Below are positions 55,833-63,490 of a DNA stretch of 64,000 bases, in pieces. This DNA is from Alkalibacterium sp. MB6 (GTDB lineage Bacteria; Bacillota; Bacilli; Lactobacillales; Carnobacteriaceae_A): assembly GCF_009935905.1 (NCBI RefSeq), contig NZ_PREX01000007.1, positions 1 through 64,000 on the forward strand. The letters run 5' to 3'. The notes beneath the pieces are model-generated. The model was not told the DNA's origin, did not search any database, and worked only from the letters and a program-made list of their open reading frames with translations. The translations under genes and the position numbers were made by a program. The first letter of the stretch is position 1. Each line of letters opens with the position of its first letter.

Positions 55833-56822
55833 CTAAGTCCGCTCCGCCAGTGTATTGAAGTGGGTCACTTGATTCCGACCGTTATGTTTAGACGCATACA
55901 GTGCATCATCTGCTTCTTTCAAAATCGACAACTGATCATCGCCTTCCCCACTTGTTGATAGCCCAATACTAATGGTCAGGCCACTAACTTCATCCCAATT
56001 CGTTTCCTGAACGGCCACTCGTAACTGTTCAGCGAATTGAACCGCTAAGTCTTCAGATGCACCTGGTAGCAGAATGATGAATTCTTCTCCCCCGTAACGA
56101 GCAGCTGTGTACTCATGTTGAGCTTGTTTTTTTAGTATAGCAGCCAACTTTACTAGCACTTGATCGCCGACTGGATGACCATATGTATCATTCACGCGTT
56201 TAAAATAATCAATATCAAGAATCAGAAGGCTGAAAATCTCTCCCGTCTTCCAGAAATTGTAGACCAATCGAACCAATGTCTCTTGCATATGCTTCCGGTT
56301 AGAAATTCCAGTCAGCGTATCTAAATTCGAAGCGAGAATTAAGTTGTTATTTATCTCTGTCAACCGTAATTGTTTTGTTTGAATCTCATCATTAATCTTT
56401 TGTAACTCAGTCAACACCGCTTCTTGCTCATCAAGTAATTGTTGCAATGTATCTTTCGCTTGACGCAGTTCTTGCTCGTATTCCAATCGGCGAGTCATCG
56501 GTAGGGTTACAATATCTATACGGAACAGGTCTTCTGATTGATAACGGCGCCCGTTCAATAAGAACGGCACGTCATGCCCATCTGAATGGCTAAATTTAAC
56601 TAAAAATTCTTTCACATGCCCATATAAATTAATCGTCGGATAAAAATAAGAATGAAACATTATCTTCCCTGACGTCCCGCATAGGTATTCTAAATGATTA
56701 CCAACTAGACTGTCTTTTTCATAACCCAATTCGTTCAAAAAGGTGTCGTTCACATCAACAATATAGCCTTCATGGTCAAGAGCGATTAAGCCACCCGGCG
56801 CTAAACGCAAGCGTTCTTCCAT
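55833..56822 (-). CDS. PAS-GGDEF protein, RsbQ-linked
   Basis: The 329-residue soluble protein has a PAS domain (about 8-110), a coiled linker (about 115-160) and a GGDEF domain (about 165-325). The active loop is GGEEF (244-248), with the metal Asp in LILDIDYFKRVNDTYGH. No RxxD inhibitory site is seen (AQHE). It starts 12 bp after the stop of an RsbQ-like hydrolase, with AGGAGGG in the gap. In Bacillus subtilis RsbQ activates the PAS domain of RsbP, a phosphatase. Here the same sensor arrangement has a diguanylate cyclase output. Confidence 0.88.
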   Translation of the reverse strand: MEERLRLAPGGLIALDHEGYIVDVNDTFLNELGYEKDSLVGNHLEYLCGTSGKIMFHSYFYPTINLYGHVKEFLVKFSHSDGHDVPFLLNGRRYQSEDLFRIDIVTLPMTRRLEYEQELRQAKDTLQQLLDEQEAVLTELQKINDEIQTKQLRLTEINNNLILASNLDTLTGISNRKHMQETLVRLVYNFWKTGEIFSLLILDIDYFKRVNDTYGHPVGDQVLVKLAAILKKQAQHEYTAARYGGEEFIILLPGASEDLAVQFAEQLRVAVQETNWDEVSGLTISIGLSTSGEGDDQLSILKEADDALYASKHNGRNQVTHFNTLAERT

Positions 56823-56834
56823 GCCGTATCCCTC

Positions 56835-57641
56835 CTATGATCGTGCCAGATAGTCTTTAATTATTGCAGCAGTCTGTTCTGGCTGACTTATATGCGGATA
56901 GTGTCCTTTGGCATCTAACACATGCAACTCACTGTTTTCCATCGCTTGATGCAAGTACTCCCCCACTTCTACCGGTACAATACTGTCATGAGCACATTGT
57001 AGAATTAAGGTCTTTACTTTTGCTTCATGTAACGTCTCTCTATAGTCAGATAAAAAGGTGACTTCCGCAAATTGACGAGCAATACGTGGGGCATTGGATA
57101 CAAAGGTCTGTTCTAAGTCTTGGACTTCTTTCGTCTCTTTCGGCTGCTCCATTGCCATTGGAGCCATATAGCTTGCCCAGCCGGTAAAGTTCATTTCCAT
57201 CATGTCCAATAAATCTCGTATATCAGACTCTTCAAAGCCGCCCTTATAGCCATCTTCTTTATTCAAGTAACACGGTGATGGGCCAATCATCACCAATGCA
57301 TCAAATAATTCTGGTCGTTTAAGAGACGCTAACATACCTATCATTGAACTAACCGAATGCCCGACAAATATAACATCTTTTAAATCTAAAGCTTCAATCA
57401 CATCGATAACATCTTCTGCATAACCATGCAATTGACTGTATTTATCTGGGTCATAGGCAGATAAATCTGACCTGCCAGATCCGACATAGTCAAATAGAAC
57501 CAGCTGATACTCCTCTTCAAAAGCCGGAGCCATGTATTGCCACATCCCTTGCTCACAGCCAAACCCATGTGCCATCACTATGGTTTTAGAACCTTTCCCA
57601 AACACATTGATATGATTTCGTTCTCTTATCTCTTTACTCAT
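56835..57641 (-). CDS. RsbQ-like alpha/beta hydrolase
   Basis: The 268-residue hydrolase matches RsbQ closely: AHGFGCEQGMW near the N-terminus, and triad Ser96 (GHSVSS), Asp219 (CAHDSIVP) and His247 (KGHYPH), the same numbering as I recall for RsbQ of Bacillus subtilis. Such proteins process a small hydrophobic signal that is passed to a PAS domain. It is first in the pair with the PAS-GGDEF gene. Confidence 0.88.
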   Translation of the reverse strand: MSKEIRERNHINVFGKGSKTIVMAHGFGCEQGMWQYMAPAFEEEYQLVLFDYVGSGRSDLSAYDPDKYSQLHGYAEDVIDVIEALDLKDVIFVGHSVSSMIGMLASLKRPELFDALVMIGPSPCYLNKEDGYKGGFEESDIRDLLDMMEMNFTGWASYMAPMAMEQPKETKEVQDLEQTFVSNAPRIARQFAEVTFLSDYRETLHEAKVKTLILQCAHDSIVPVEVGEYLHQAMENSELHVLDAKGHYPHISQPEQTAAIIKDYLARS

Positions 57642-58031
57642 TATTTAATCTCCTTACCCATTTTTGAGCAATTACGTCCTCTATTGCTTCTCAGTAAACA
57701 ATCCTTCATTGTTATGATAACAGTATTTATTAAGCTTTACACTGATAAAAACTAATAATATAGACAAGAAAGAAGCATAATTGGGTTAAATTTGCTTGTG
57801 TTTTGAAGATCTATTAACTAGTCAATTCAATCGATTTAAATTTTATACAATTATTTTTCAACTTAATTAGCCTAATTCACGTTTTTAACATTCATTAATT
57901 TTGAATATAAGAGTTAATTAGGTGTTTGAATTGATTTATGGCATTATAGGAGTAAGCAAACATCGCTCATCAATACGTAATATGTCAATTTCTTAAGACG
58001 AGTGTCACAATTTAAAATAAAGAGGGATAAT
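57642..58031. other. Intergenic region between rsbQ-like gene and truA
   Basis: This 390-bp, very AT-rich gap holds no plausible gene. Both flanking genes point away from it, so it must hold two promoters. No convincing -35/-10 pair stands out on either strand. Confidence 0.5.
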
Positions 58032-58775
58032 ATGAGAAATATCAAAATGACGATTGAATATGATGGCGGACGCTATTTAGGCTGGCAACGACTGGGTGAC
58101 TCCGACAAGTCGATTCAAGGTAAAATTGAACACATCTTAACTCAACTGACGGGAAGTCCAACGGAAATTATCGGCTCAGGGCGCACAGACGCCGGAACAC
58201 ATGCCAGAGGACAGATTGCTAACTTCAAAACAGAATCTGGTATGGATCTAAACACTATGCAAGAGATTCTGATTCGCAACTTACCCCAAGACATTATTGT
58301 CAAAGAGTTAAAAGAAGTTCACGAGAGGTTCCATTCCCGCTATAACGCCAAAGGCAAACAATACAGTTATCATGTCTGGAACCACGTGATTCCATCCGCC
58401 TTTGAACGCAACTATAGTTTTCACTATCCAGAGAAACTAAACATTGAAAACATGCAAAAAGCCTGCCATAAATTGACAGGCACACACGACTTTATTGGTT
58501 TTTCAGCCCTTAAAAAAACAAAGAAATCAACCGTTCGAACTATAGACAAGATTACGATTGAAAAAAAAGGCAACCTCATTCACTTCACCTTTGTCGGCAA
58601 CGGCTTCTTGCATAAAATGGTCAGAATCATCACAGGGACTCTACTTGAAATAGGTGCCGGTACGTTAGAACCAGAAGCCATCGACGATATCTTTGAAAGT
58701 GGCGTTCGAAGCGACGCTGGAATAACCGTTCCGTCACAAGGTTTGTTTTTGGATGAGGTTTTTTACGAAAAGTAA
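58032..58775 (+). CDS. truA: tRNA pseudouridine(38-40) synthase TruA
   Basis: The 247-residue enzyme has the catalytic Asp in GSGRTDAGTHA and the C-terminal signature FVGNGFLHKMVRIITGTLLEIGAG. It modifies the anticodon stem-loop of tRNAs. I chose ATG at 58032, with AGAGGG upstream; the in-frame start at 58002 is less likely. It stands alone rather than with ribosomal genes, so it may be a second truA copy. Confidence 0.9.
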   Translation: MRNIKMTIEYDGGRYLGWQRLGDSDKSIQGKIEHILTQLTGSPTEIIGSGRTDAGTHARGQIANFKTESGMDLNTMQEILIRNLPQDIIVKELKEVHERFHSRYNAKGKQYSYHVWNHVIPSAFERNYSFHYPEKLNIENMQKACHKLTGTHDFIGFSALKKTKKSTVRTIDKITIEKKGNLIHFTFVGNGFLHKMVRIITGTLLEIGAGTLEPEAIDDIFESGVRSDAGITVPSQGLFLDEVFYEK

Positions 58776-58851
58776 CTAGTATTTAAATGGAATCAATGAC
58801 CCTATCCAAAATGATATTAGAAATGATAATGTAAATGTTAATCATAATGAA

Positions 58852-58870
58852 GAATCGTAGACTACGATTC
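58852..58870. repeat. Perfect 19-nt palindrome downstream of truA
   Basis: GAATCGTAG-A-CTACGATTC is a perfect 9+1+9 dyad. It lies between truA and the protease relic and is not followed by a T-run, so it is more operator-like than terminator-like. No gene lies within reach on its left. Confidence 0.5.
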
Positions 58871-58918
58871 GTGGTAATTTTTCTTCTATAATAGTGTCTA
58901 TTCTAAATTTATTTACAC

Positions 58919-58948
58919 AAAAAGCGCCGATCACATCAGCGCTTTTTT
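58919..58948 (+). terminator. Terminator, probably for truA
   Basis: AAAAGCGC and GCGCTTTT form a short stem with loop CGATCACATCA, followed by more T. It also fits the end of the protease relic on the other strand. Confidence 0.6.
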
Positions 58949-58967
58949 GTTTATTTTTTTTGCTTTG

Positions 58968-59299
58968 TTATTGAATAGTTAACACGCCACCTGATAATTC
59001 TGTGACACGGTCTCCTAGTTTCGCTGTTGGGTTTAAGGCGTATCTTCCAGCTGGGAGTGGTGCCCCATCAATGGTCATATCCCATAAGAAGAAATGATCA
59101 CCACGAGGAACATCGTATTCAACTCGACAATCACAGTTACCAATTCATTTGAAAGGACATCCGCCTCTAAATGTAACCCTTTGTCTCCAGTAGACTCCTC
59201 TGCTTTGTTAGCAAATACTTGACCTCCCGGTAATACAGCAGATAAACCGACAGTAAGAGCGAATGATGCCTTTACCCATTTTCTTAACGATTTGGACAT
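58968..59299 (-). pseudogene. Relic of a large secreted protein (probably subtilase)
   Basis: The first ~60 codons (from ATG at 59299) encode a Sec signal peptide with FANKAEE at its end and then LSNELVTVIVEL, as at the start of secreted S8 peptidases. In the next frame the sequence continues as EYDVPRGDHFFLWDM to GGVLTIQ and stops at 58968. That resembles the extreme C-terminus of such proteases. A large internal deletion with a frameshift near 59115 joined the two ends. The frame from 59299 itself stops at 59075. Confidence 0.7.
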
Positions 59300-59458
59300 T
59301 CTTATCTTCTCCTCTTTCTTTTCTAGTTAGTGACTTTAAGTGTTTTATTATAATATAGCCTGCTTCTCTTATCACTCCTTCATGTTTCTTATTCTTTATA
59401 GGGTTGTCATGACTAAGTTAATCGCTCTTATATACATTTCTATGGTTATATTAATTAT

Positions 59459-59495
59459 AAAAAAGAGGCTACCTCATCATTGAGATATCCTCTTT
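59459..59495 (-). terminator. Terminator of the cstR operon
   Basis: On the minus strand GAGGATATCTCA and TGAGGTAGCCTC pair imperfectly, followed by TTTTTT. Confidence 0.75.
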
Positions 59496-59525
59496 CATCA
59501 TAGCTTTTAAATATTTACAGACGAT

Positions 59526-59789
59526 TTAACGCATTTTAACGATTAAATTAATCGCTTCTTGAATGGATTCTTCTTTTGTTTGCCCTTCTTGCGGTTCAAG
59601 GATACATTGAGCTAAGTTTTCAGCGACAATCAATCCAATCGCTTTATCGATGCTAGAGCGTATCGCTGATAATTGAGTGACAACGTCCCGACAATCTTTT
59701 TCTTCTTCCATCATCTTTAAGACACCACGAATTTGTCCTTCTGATCGTTTCATGCGGTTGATAACCTTTTTATCATATAAGGAACTCAT
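59526..59789 (-). CDS. cstR: Persulfide-sensing repressor CstR
   Basis: The 87-residue DUF156/CsoR-family protein has Cys33 (DCRDVV) and Cys62 (AQCILE) but Asn instead of the copper-binding His four residues before the second Cys. This is the CstR pattern, which senses persulfides by forming a di- or trisulfide link. It is the last gene of the rhodanese-cdr operon, overlapping by 4 bp, and probably controls it through the TATACCCCC site. Confidence 0.88.
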   Translation of the reverse strand: MSSLYDKKVINRMKRSEGQIRGVLKMMEEEKDCRDVVTQLSAIRSSIDKAIGLIVAENLAQCILEPQEGQTKEESIQEAINLIVKMR

Positions 59790-60085
59790 TCCGTATCCCC
59801 TTTCCAGGCAGACATGCCACCCATAACGTTCACGACATCATACCCATTGTTAGCTAGATATTGACAAGCGGTTGTTGAACGACCGCCACTTTGACAAATA
59901 ACATAATAGGTTTTTTCTTTATCTAGTTCAACGGGGAACTCACTTAAAGGCATATTTTTAGCTATTGGGATATGGCCACTTTCGTATTCATCGACTTCAC
60001 GTACATCGATGAGATTGATAGTATCATTTTTGCGGTAGTATTCATCAAATTCTGGCATTGACATAGAGTTAAACATATTAATCAT
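59786..60085 (-). CDS. Rhodanese-domain protein
   Basis: The 99-residue single rhodanese domain has active Cys in VICQSGGRST. It carries sulfane sulfur or transfers it from persulfide to acceptors. It overlaps cstR by 4 bp and lies 4 bp after cdr. Confidence 0.9.
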   Translation of the reverse strand: MINMFNSMSMPEFDEYYRKNDTINLIDVREVDEYESGHIPIAKNMPLSEFPVELDKEKTYYVICQSGGRSTTACQYLANNGYDVVNVMGGMSAWKGDTE

Positions 60086-60089
60086 CCTT

Positions 60090-61742
60090 TTATTTCATTA
60101 TTTTTTCAGGTTTCACCATAGAATAAAGAGCAAATGCACCATCTAAGTTTTTCGTTTTGAATCCGGACTGAGTCAAGATTCTCTCAGCAATGTAACTGCG
60201 TTGGCCACTGTGACAACTTAACAAGTAGGGTTGCTCTTTGTCTAGTTCATTCAAGCGATCACGTAAGTCATTCAATGGAATGTTAATGGCATCTGGCATC
60301 CCACCATTAACCTTAATTTCATTTTCCTCACGTACATCCAACAGTATCCAACCGTTTGCTTGTAACTCTTCTACGTCATACCATTGAGCCGTTTCTGAGA
60401 GTCCTTCCACTACATTCAGGGCAGCGTATCCAGCCATGTTGACTAAGTCTTTTGCAGATCCAAATGGTGGTGCGTAAGTTAATTCCAACTCAGGTAAATC
60501 TTCAACAGTTAGGCTTCCTTTGATCGCTGTCGCAATCACATCAATACGTTTATCAACGCCCGCTTTTCCGATAGCTTGTGCCCCATAAATGACACCCGTT
60601 TGAGGATTGAACAAAAGTTTGAGTACGACCGTTTCCGCTCCTGGGTAATAGCCGGCATGGTGTTTTCCTTGAATATGAATAGCTTGGTAATCCATCTCTG
60701 CTTGTTTTAGTTGACGTTCATTCAGACCGGTTGAAGCTGCAGCTAGGTCAAAGACTCTAACAATGGCTGTTCCAATACTGCCTTTGTTCTTTCTCCCTCG
60801 TCCTGCAATGATATCAGCCACTTGTCGACCTTGGCGGTTTGCTGGTGAAGCCAAAGCAATCATGGTATCTTCGCCTGTAATCTGCTGTTTAACGATAATC
60901 GCATCACCAATAGCGTAAATGTCTTTTTGGCTCGTTTCATATTGGTCGTCTACCAAAATACCACCACGCATACCGGTTTCTATCCCTGCTGTTTCAGCTA
61001 GTACAGACTCTGGACGAACGCCCACAGACATCATTGTTATATCACTATCTAAGCGCTCTCCGTTATCTAAAACAATCGTACGGCCTTCGTCTTCAAAAGC
61101 TTTTGCAGCTATACCAGTAAATAAAGTCACGCCTTTGTCTTTCAGCTCTTTCGTGATATAGGTTGCCATTTCCTCATCGAAAGTTGGTAAGACATGAGGG
61201 GCCATTTCGACTACTGTGACGTCTAGCCCACGGTGATGTAGGTTTTCTGCCATTTCAAGTCCAATAAAACCTGCACCGATAACCGTTGCTTTTTTCGGCT
61301 GGTGCTTCTGGATATAAGAATCAATAGCATCCACATCAGGAACATTACGCAAAGTGTAGACGTTAGTTGCTTCACTTAAGCCCTCTGTTGACGGAACAAA
61401 TGGTTTAGCTCCCGGAGACAGAATTAATTTATCATACTCTAGGGGGTATGTTCCTTCTGCGTTTTGGACAGTGATGGTTTTACTGTTTGAGTCAATGTCT
61501 ATTGCTTCGCTGTTCACGCGAACGTCTAATTTGAAACGAGCCAGTAATTTCTCTGGAGTCTGCACCATGAGTTTGTCACGATCTGTGATTTCTTCCCCTA
61601 TATAATAAGGAAGTCCACAGTTTGCGAAAGAAACATACGGCCCTTTCTCTAAAATAATAATTTCAGCTGATTCATCTAGTCTTCTTAAGCGAGTTGCCGC
61701 AGACATACCGCCTGCTACTCCTCCAACAATAACAACTTTCAT
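60090..61742 (-). CDS. cdr: CoA-disulfide reductase with C-terminal rhodanese domain
   Basis: The 550-residue flavoprotein has an FAD motif at the start (VIVGGVAGGMSAATRLRR), a single active Cys in FANCGLPYYIG, and the C-terminal dimerisation domain. A fused rhodanese domain (about 455-550) has Cys in LLSCHSGQRS. This CoADR-rhodanese fusion reduces CoA persulfides and polysulfides. It overlaps the upstream rhodanese by one base (TAATG). Confidence 0.92.
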   Translation of the reverse strand: MKVVIVGGVAGGMSAATRLRRLDESAEIIILEKGPYVSFANCGLPYYIGEEITDRDKLMVQTPEKLLARFKLDVRVNSEAIDIDSNSKTITVQNAEGTYPLEYDKLILSPGAKPFVPSTEGLSEATNVYTLRNVPDVDAIDSYIQKHQPKKATVIGAGFIGLEMAENLHHRGLDVTVVEMAPHVLPTFDEEMATYITKELKDKGVTLFTGIAAKAFEDEGRTIVLDNGERLDSDITMMSVGVRPESVLAETAGIETGMRGGILVDDQYETSQKDIYAIGDAIIVKQQITGEDTMIALASPANRQGRQVADIIAGRGRKNKGSIGTAIVRVFDLAAASTGLNERQLKQAEMDYQAIHIQGKHHAGYYPGAETVVLKLLFNPQTGVIYGAQAIGKAGVDKRIDVIATAIKGSLTVEDLPELELTYAPPFGSAKDLVNMAGYAALNVVEGLSETAQWYDVEELQANGWILLDVREENEIKVNGGMPDAINIPLNDLRDRLNELDKEQPYLLSCHSGQRSYIAERILTQSGFKTKNLDGAFALYSMVKPEKIMK

Positions 61743-62047
61743 TAATAATTTCCTCCTTTAACTGGTCCTTGCCAACGACTCATGCCACCTGTTACATTCG
61801 TGGCTTCGTATCCATTTGCTTTCAATAATTTCGCTGCACGTTTACTGCGCATACCACTGGCACAAATCACATAACAACTGCCTTTGGGTTCAAATTGCTC
61901 AATCTTTTGTAAAGGAACGTTTTTCGCTCCTGGAATATGACCGCCTTTAAACTCAGCAGACGATCGAACATCTATAATTAGGGGTTTGTCTTTCAGTTTT
62001 CCTTCTAGTTCTTTAGTTGAAATGGAAGGGATTCTTATGAAGAACAT
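61742..62047 (-). CDS. Rhodanese-domain protein
   Basis: The 101-residue rhodanese domain has Cys in VICASGMRSK. I chose ATG at 62047, with AAGGAGAG upstream; the longer GTG start at 62077 lies too close to the promoter. It is first in the CstR-controlled operon. Confidence 0.88.
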   Translation of the reverse strand: MFFIRIPSISTKELEGKLKDKPLIIDVRSSAEFKGGHIPGAKNVPLQKIEQFEPKGSCYVICASGMRSKRAAKLLKANGYEATNVTGGMSRWQGPVKGGNY

Positions 62048-62084
62048 AAACACTCTCCTTCTTTTTTTACTTCTCACTAACGTT

Positions 62085-62113
62085 AGTATACCCCCTTGGG
62101 TATATTTTGTAAA
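62085..62113 (-). promoter_or_regulatory. Promoter with CstR/CsoR-type operator
   Basis: On the minus strand TTTACA (62108-62113) and TATACT (62085-62090) are exactly 17 bp apart. The spacer carries TATACCCCCTTGGGTATA (62087-62104, plus strand), a C-tract/G-tract dyad typical of CsoR/CstR sites. Binding here would block RNA polymerase directly. Confidence 0.85.
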
Positions 62114-62143
62114 GGGTGTTACTCATTTTTTTAACTGGATGGA

Positions 62144-62183
62144 TTATATAAACCAGAACTATTCATAGTTCTGGTTTATATAA
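62144..62183. repeat. Perfect 19-bp inverted repeat, spacer 2
   Basis: TTATATAAACCAGAACTAT (62144-62162) is followed by TC and then its exact reverse complement (62165-62183). There is no T-run after it. It sits between the cst promoter and the tauE terminator region. It could be an operator or a cruciform-forming element. Confidence 0.75.
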
Positions 62184-62241
62184 CTACTCAATGCGTGTTT
62201 TCATTATATCAAAGCTATGTTTATTTTGTATAAACAAATAA

Positions 62242-62290
62242 GATCCGCTGAAAATCTCAAGTAGACTTTCAGGGGATCCCATTTTTTTTA
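62242..62290. terminator. Hairpin terminator region downstream of tauE
   Basis: GATCCGCTGAAA and TTTCAGGGGATC form a stem (mismatched in the middle) followed by an eight-T run on the plus strand. A second hairpin, GATTCC-N12-GGAATC, lies just beyond (62310-62335) towards tauE. Probably ends the tauE transcript. Confidence 0.55.
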
Positions 62291-62369
62291 CGGACTTTTT
62301 TGCAGCCCTAGATTCCATCTTTTTAGACGGAATCAACAGGAGTCTTATTTGATTAAACTATTCCTGCTC

Positions 62370-63149
62370 TTACCATATAAGGTTGTACCAGATCTGGATA
62401 GAAGTGCCTAAAATGAGCATAGCTAAAATCCATTGCAGCACCTGGGTATTTGTCCGCTGACCAATTTTAGCTCCGATAGGTGAAGCAATCAAGCTCGCAA
62501 TAATCATAACCGCTGCCGGCATAAAGAGCACTTGATTGGTTGCTACTTTTCCTACTGTAGAACCAATAGACGATAAAAAGGTAACGGCAAGTGAGGTTGC
62601 TATAGTGACTCGTGTCGGTAGCTTCAAAACGGTGAGCATAATAGGTATCAACAGAAATGATCCAGCTGCACCAACAATCCCCGAAGCAATTCCAACGACA
62701 AAAGAAAGGCCCGAAGCAAGTGGTTTGTTGAAAGAAATTAAATGCGCGGGCTGATCAGGAATTTGCTTTTTAGGCATCAAAATCATGACGACTGCAATTG
62801 TTGCCAGTATTGCATAGACCAAATTGACAGCAGTTTCCTCAAAAAATCCCGAAGCAAAAGCTCCGATGAAACTTCCCAGCAAGATACTACTTCCCATATA
62901 CATAACTAGCTTCCTGTGTAAATACCCTGTGCCTTTGTATGCCCACACACCTGCGATTGTTGCGAAAAAGACCTGTACGGCACTGATACCAGATACTTCA
63001 TGAGCTGTTAGCGCACTAAACCCTAACATAGGGGGGATAAACAGAAGCATCGGGTACTTGATAATCGATCCGCCCACTCCTACCATACCGGATACAAACG
63101 AACCAATAAATCCAATAAGAAAAATTGTAACTATATATGAGATATCCAT
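62370..63149 (-). CDS. tauE: TauE/SafE-family sulfite/sulfonate exporter
   Basis: The 259-residue membrane protein has about eight segments and the family repeats FVSGMVGVGGSIIKYPML and IASGIVGAAGSFLLIP. In the staphylococcal cst operon TauE exports sulfite produced by persulfide oxidation. Here it follows tusA and the MBL gene in one leftward operon. Confidence 0.88.
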   Translation of the reverse strand: MDISYIVTIFLIGFIGSFVSGMVGVGGSIIKYPMLLFIPPMLGFSALTAHEVSGISAVQVFFATIAGVWAYKGTGYLHRKLVMYMGSSILLGSFIGAFASGFFEETAVNLVYAILATIAVVMILMPKKQIPDQPAHLISFNKPLASGLSFVVGIASGIVGAAGSFLLIPIMLTVLKLPTRVTIATSLAVTFLSSIGSTVGKVATNQVLFMPAAVMIIASLIASPIGAKIGQRTNTQVLQWILAMLILGTSIQIWYNLIW

Positions 63150-63179
63150 AAAATCCTCCTATACAACTGACTAAGGAAA

Positions 63180-63202
63180 GGAGAGACTATTTTTGTCTCT
63201 CC
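63180..63202 (-). terminator. Hairpin between tusA and tauE
   Basis: GGAGAGAC, loop TATTTTT, and GTCTCTCC form a perfect 8-bp stem. On the minus strand it is followed by TTTCCTT, so it may be a weak terminator or an RNA-processing site that lowers tauE expression. Confidence 0.45.
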
Positions 63203-63214
63203 AAATTTAATCAG

Positions 63215-63445
63215 CTATTCCCCTTTTTTAATATGGAATGTCAAGACATCATTTGTTTCATTGGTATCTAACAATTCATGTCCGGAAGATTTTGCCCATG
63301 CTTGGAAATCTTTCAAAGCCCCTTTATCCGTTGCCTGAACTTCTAAAATTTCACCTGTGTTCATCGATTTAATTTCTTTTCTTGTTTTAACAATTGGCAT
63401 TGGGCAAGCTAATCCTTTTACATCTAAAACTTTGTGTACGTTCAT
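63215..63445 (-). CDS. tusA: TusA-type sulfur carrier protein
   Basis: The 76-residue protein has the CPxP signature (GLACPMPIVKTRKEI, reactive Cys about residue 14). It accepts sulfane sulfur from rhodaneses and passes it on. The neighbourhood suggests a role in persulfide handling rather than tRNA thiolation. Confidence 0.9.
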   Translation of the reverse strand: MNVHKVLDVKGLACPMPIVKTRKEIKSMNTGEILEVQATDKGALKDFQAWAKSSGHELLDTNETNDVLTFHIKKGE

Positions 63446-63490
63446 ATTATTGTCTCCTTCAAAATTATACTTAAATTATATATATTTAAC

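Noticed and set aside
58821..58870. Fur or Zur box downstream of truA
   Set aside because: AT-rich dyads there resemble such boxes loosely, but no metal-uptake gene lies next to them.
59075..59299. A genuine 74-residue secreted peptide
   Set aside because: The last residues are out of frame relative to a protein-like sequence that continues in the next frame, so this is better read as a deletion relic.
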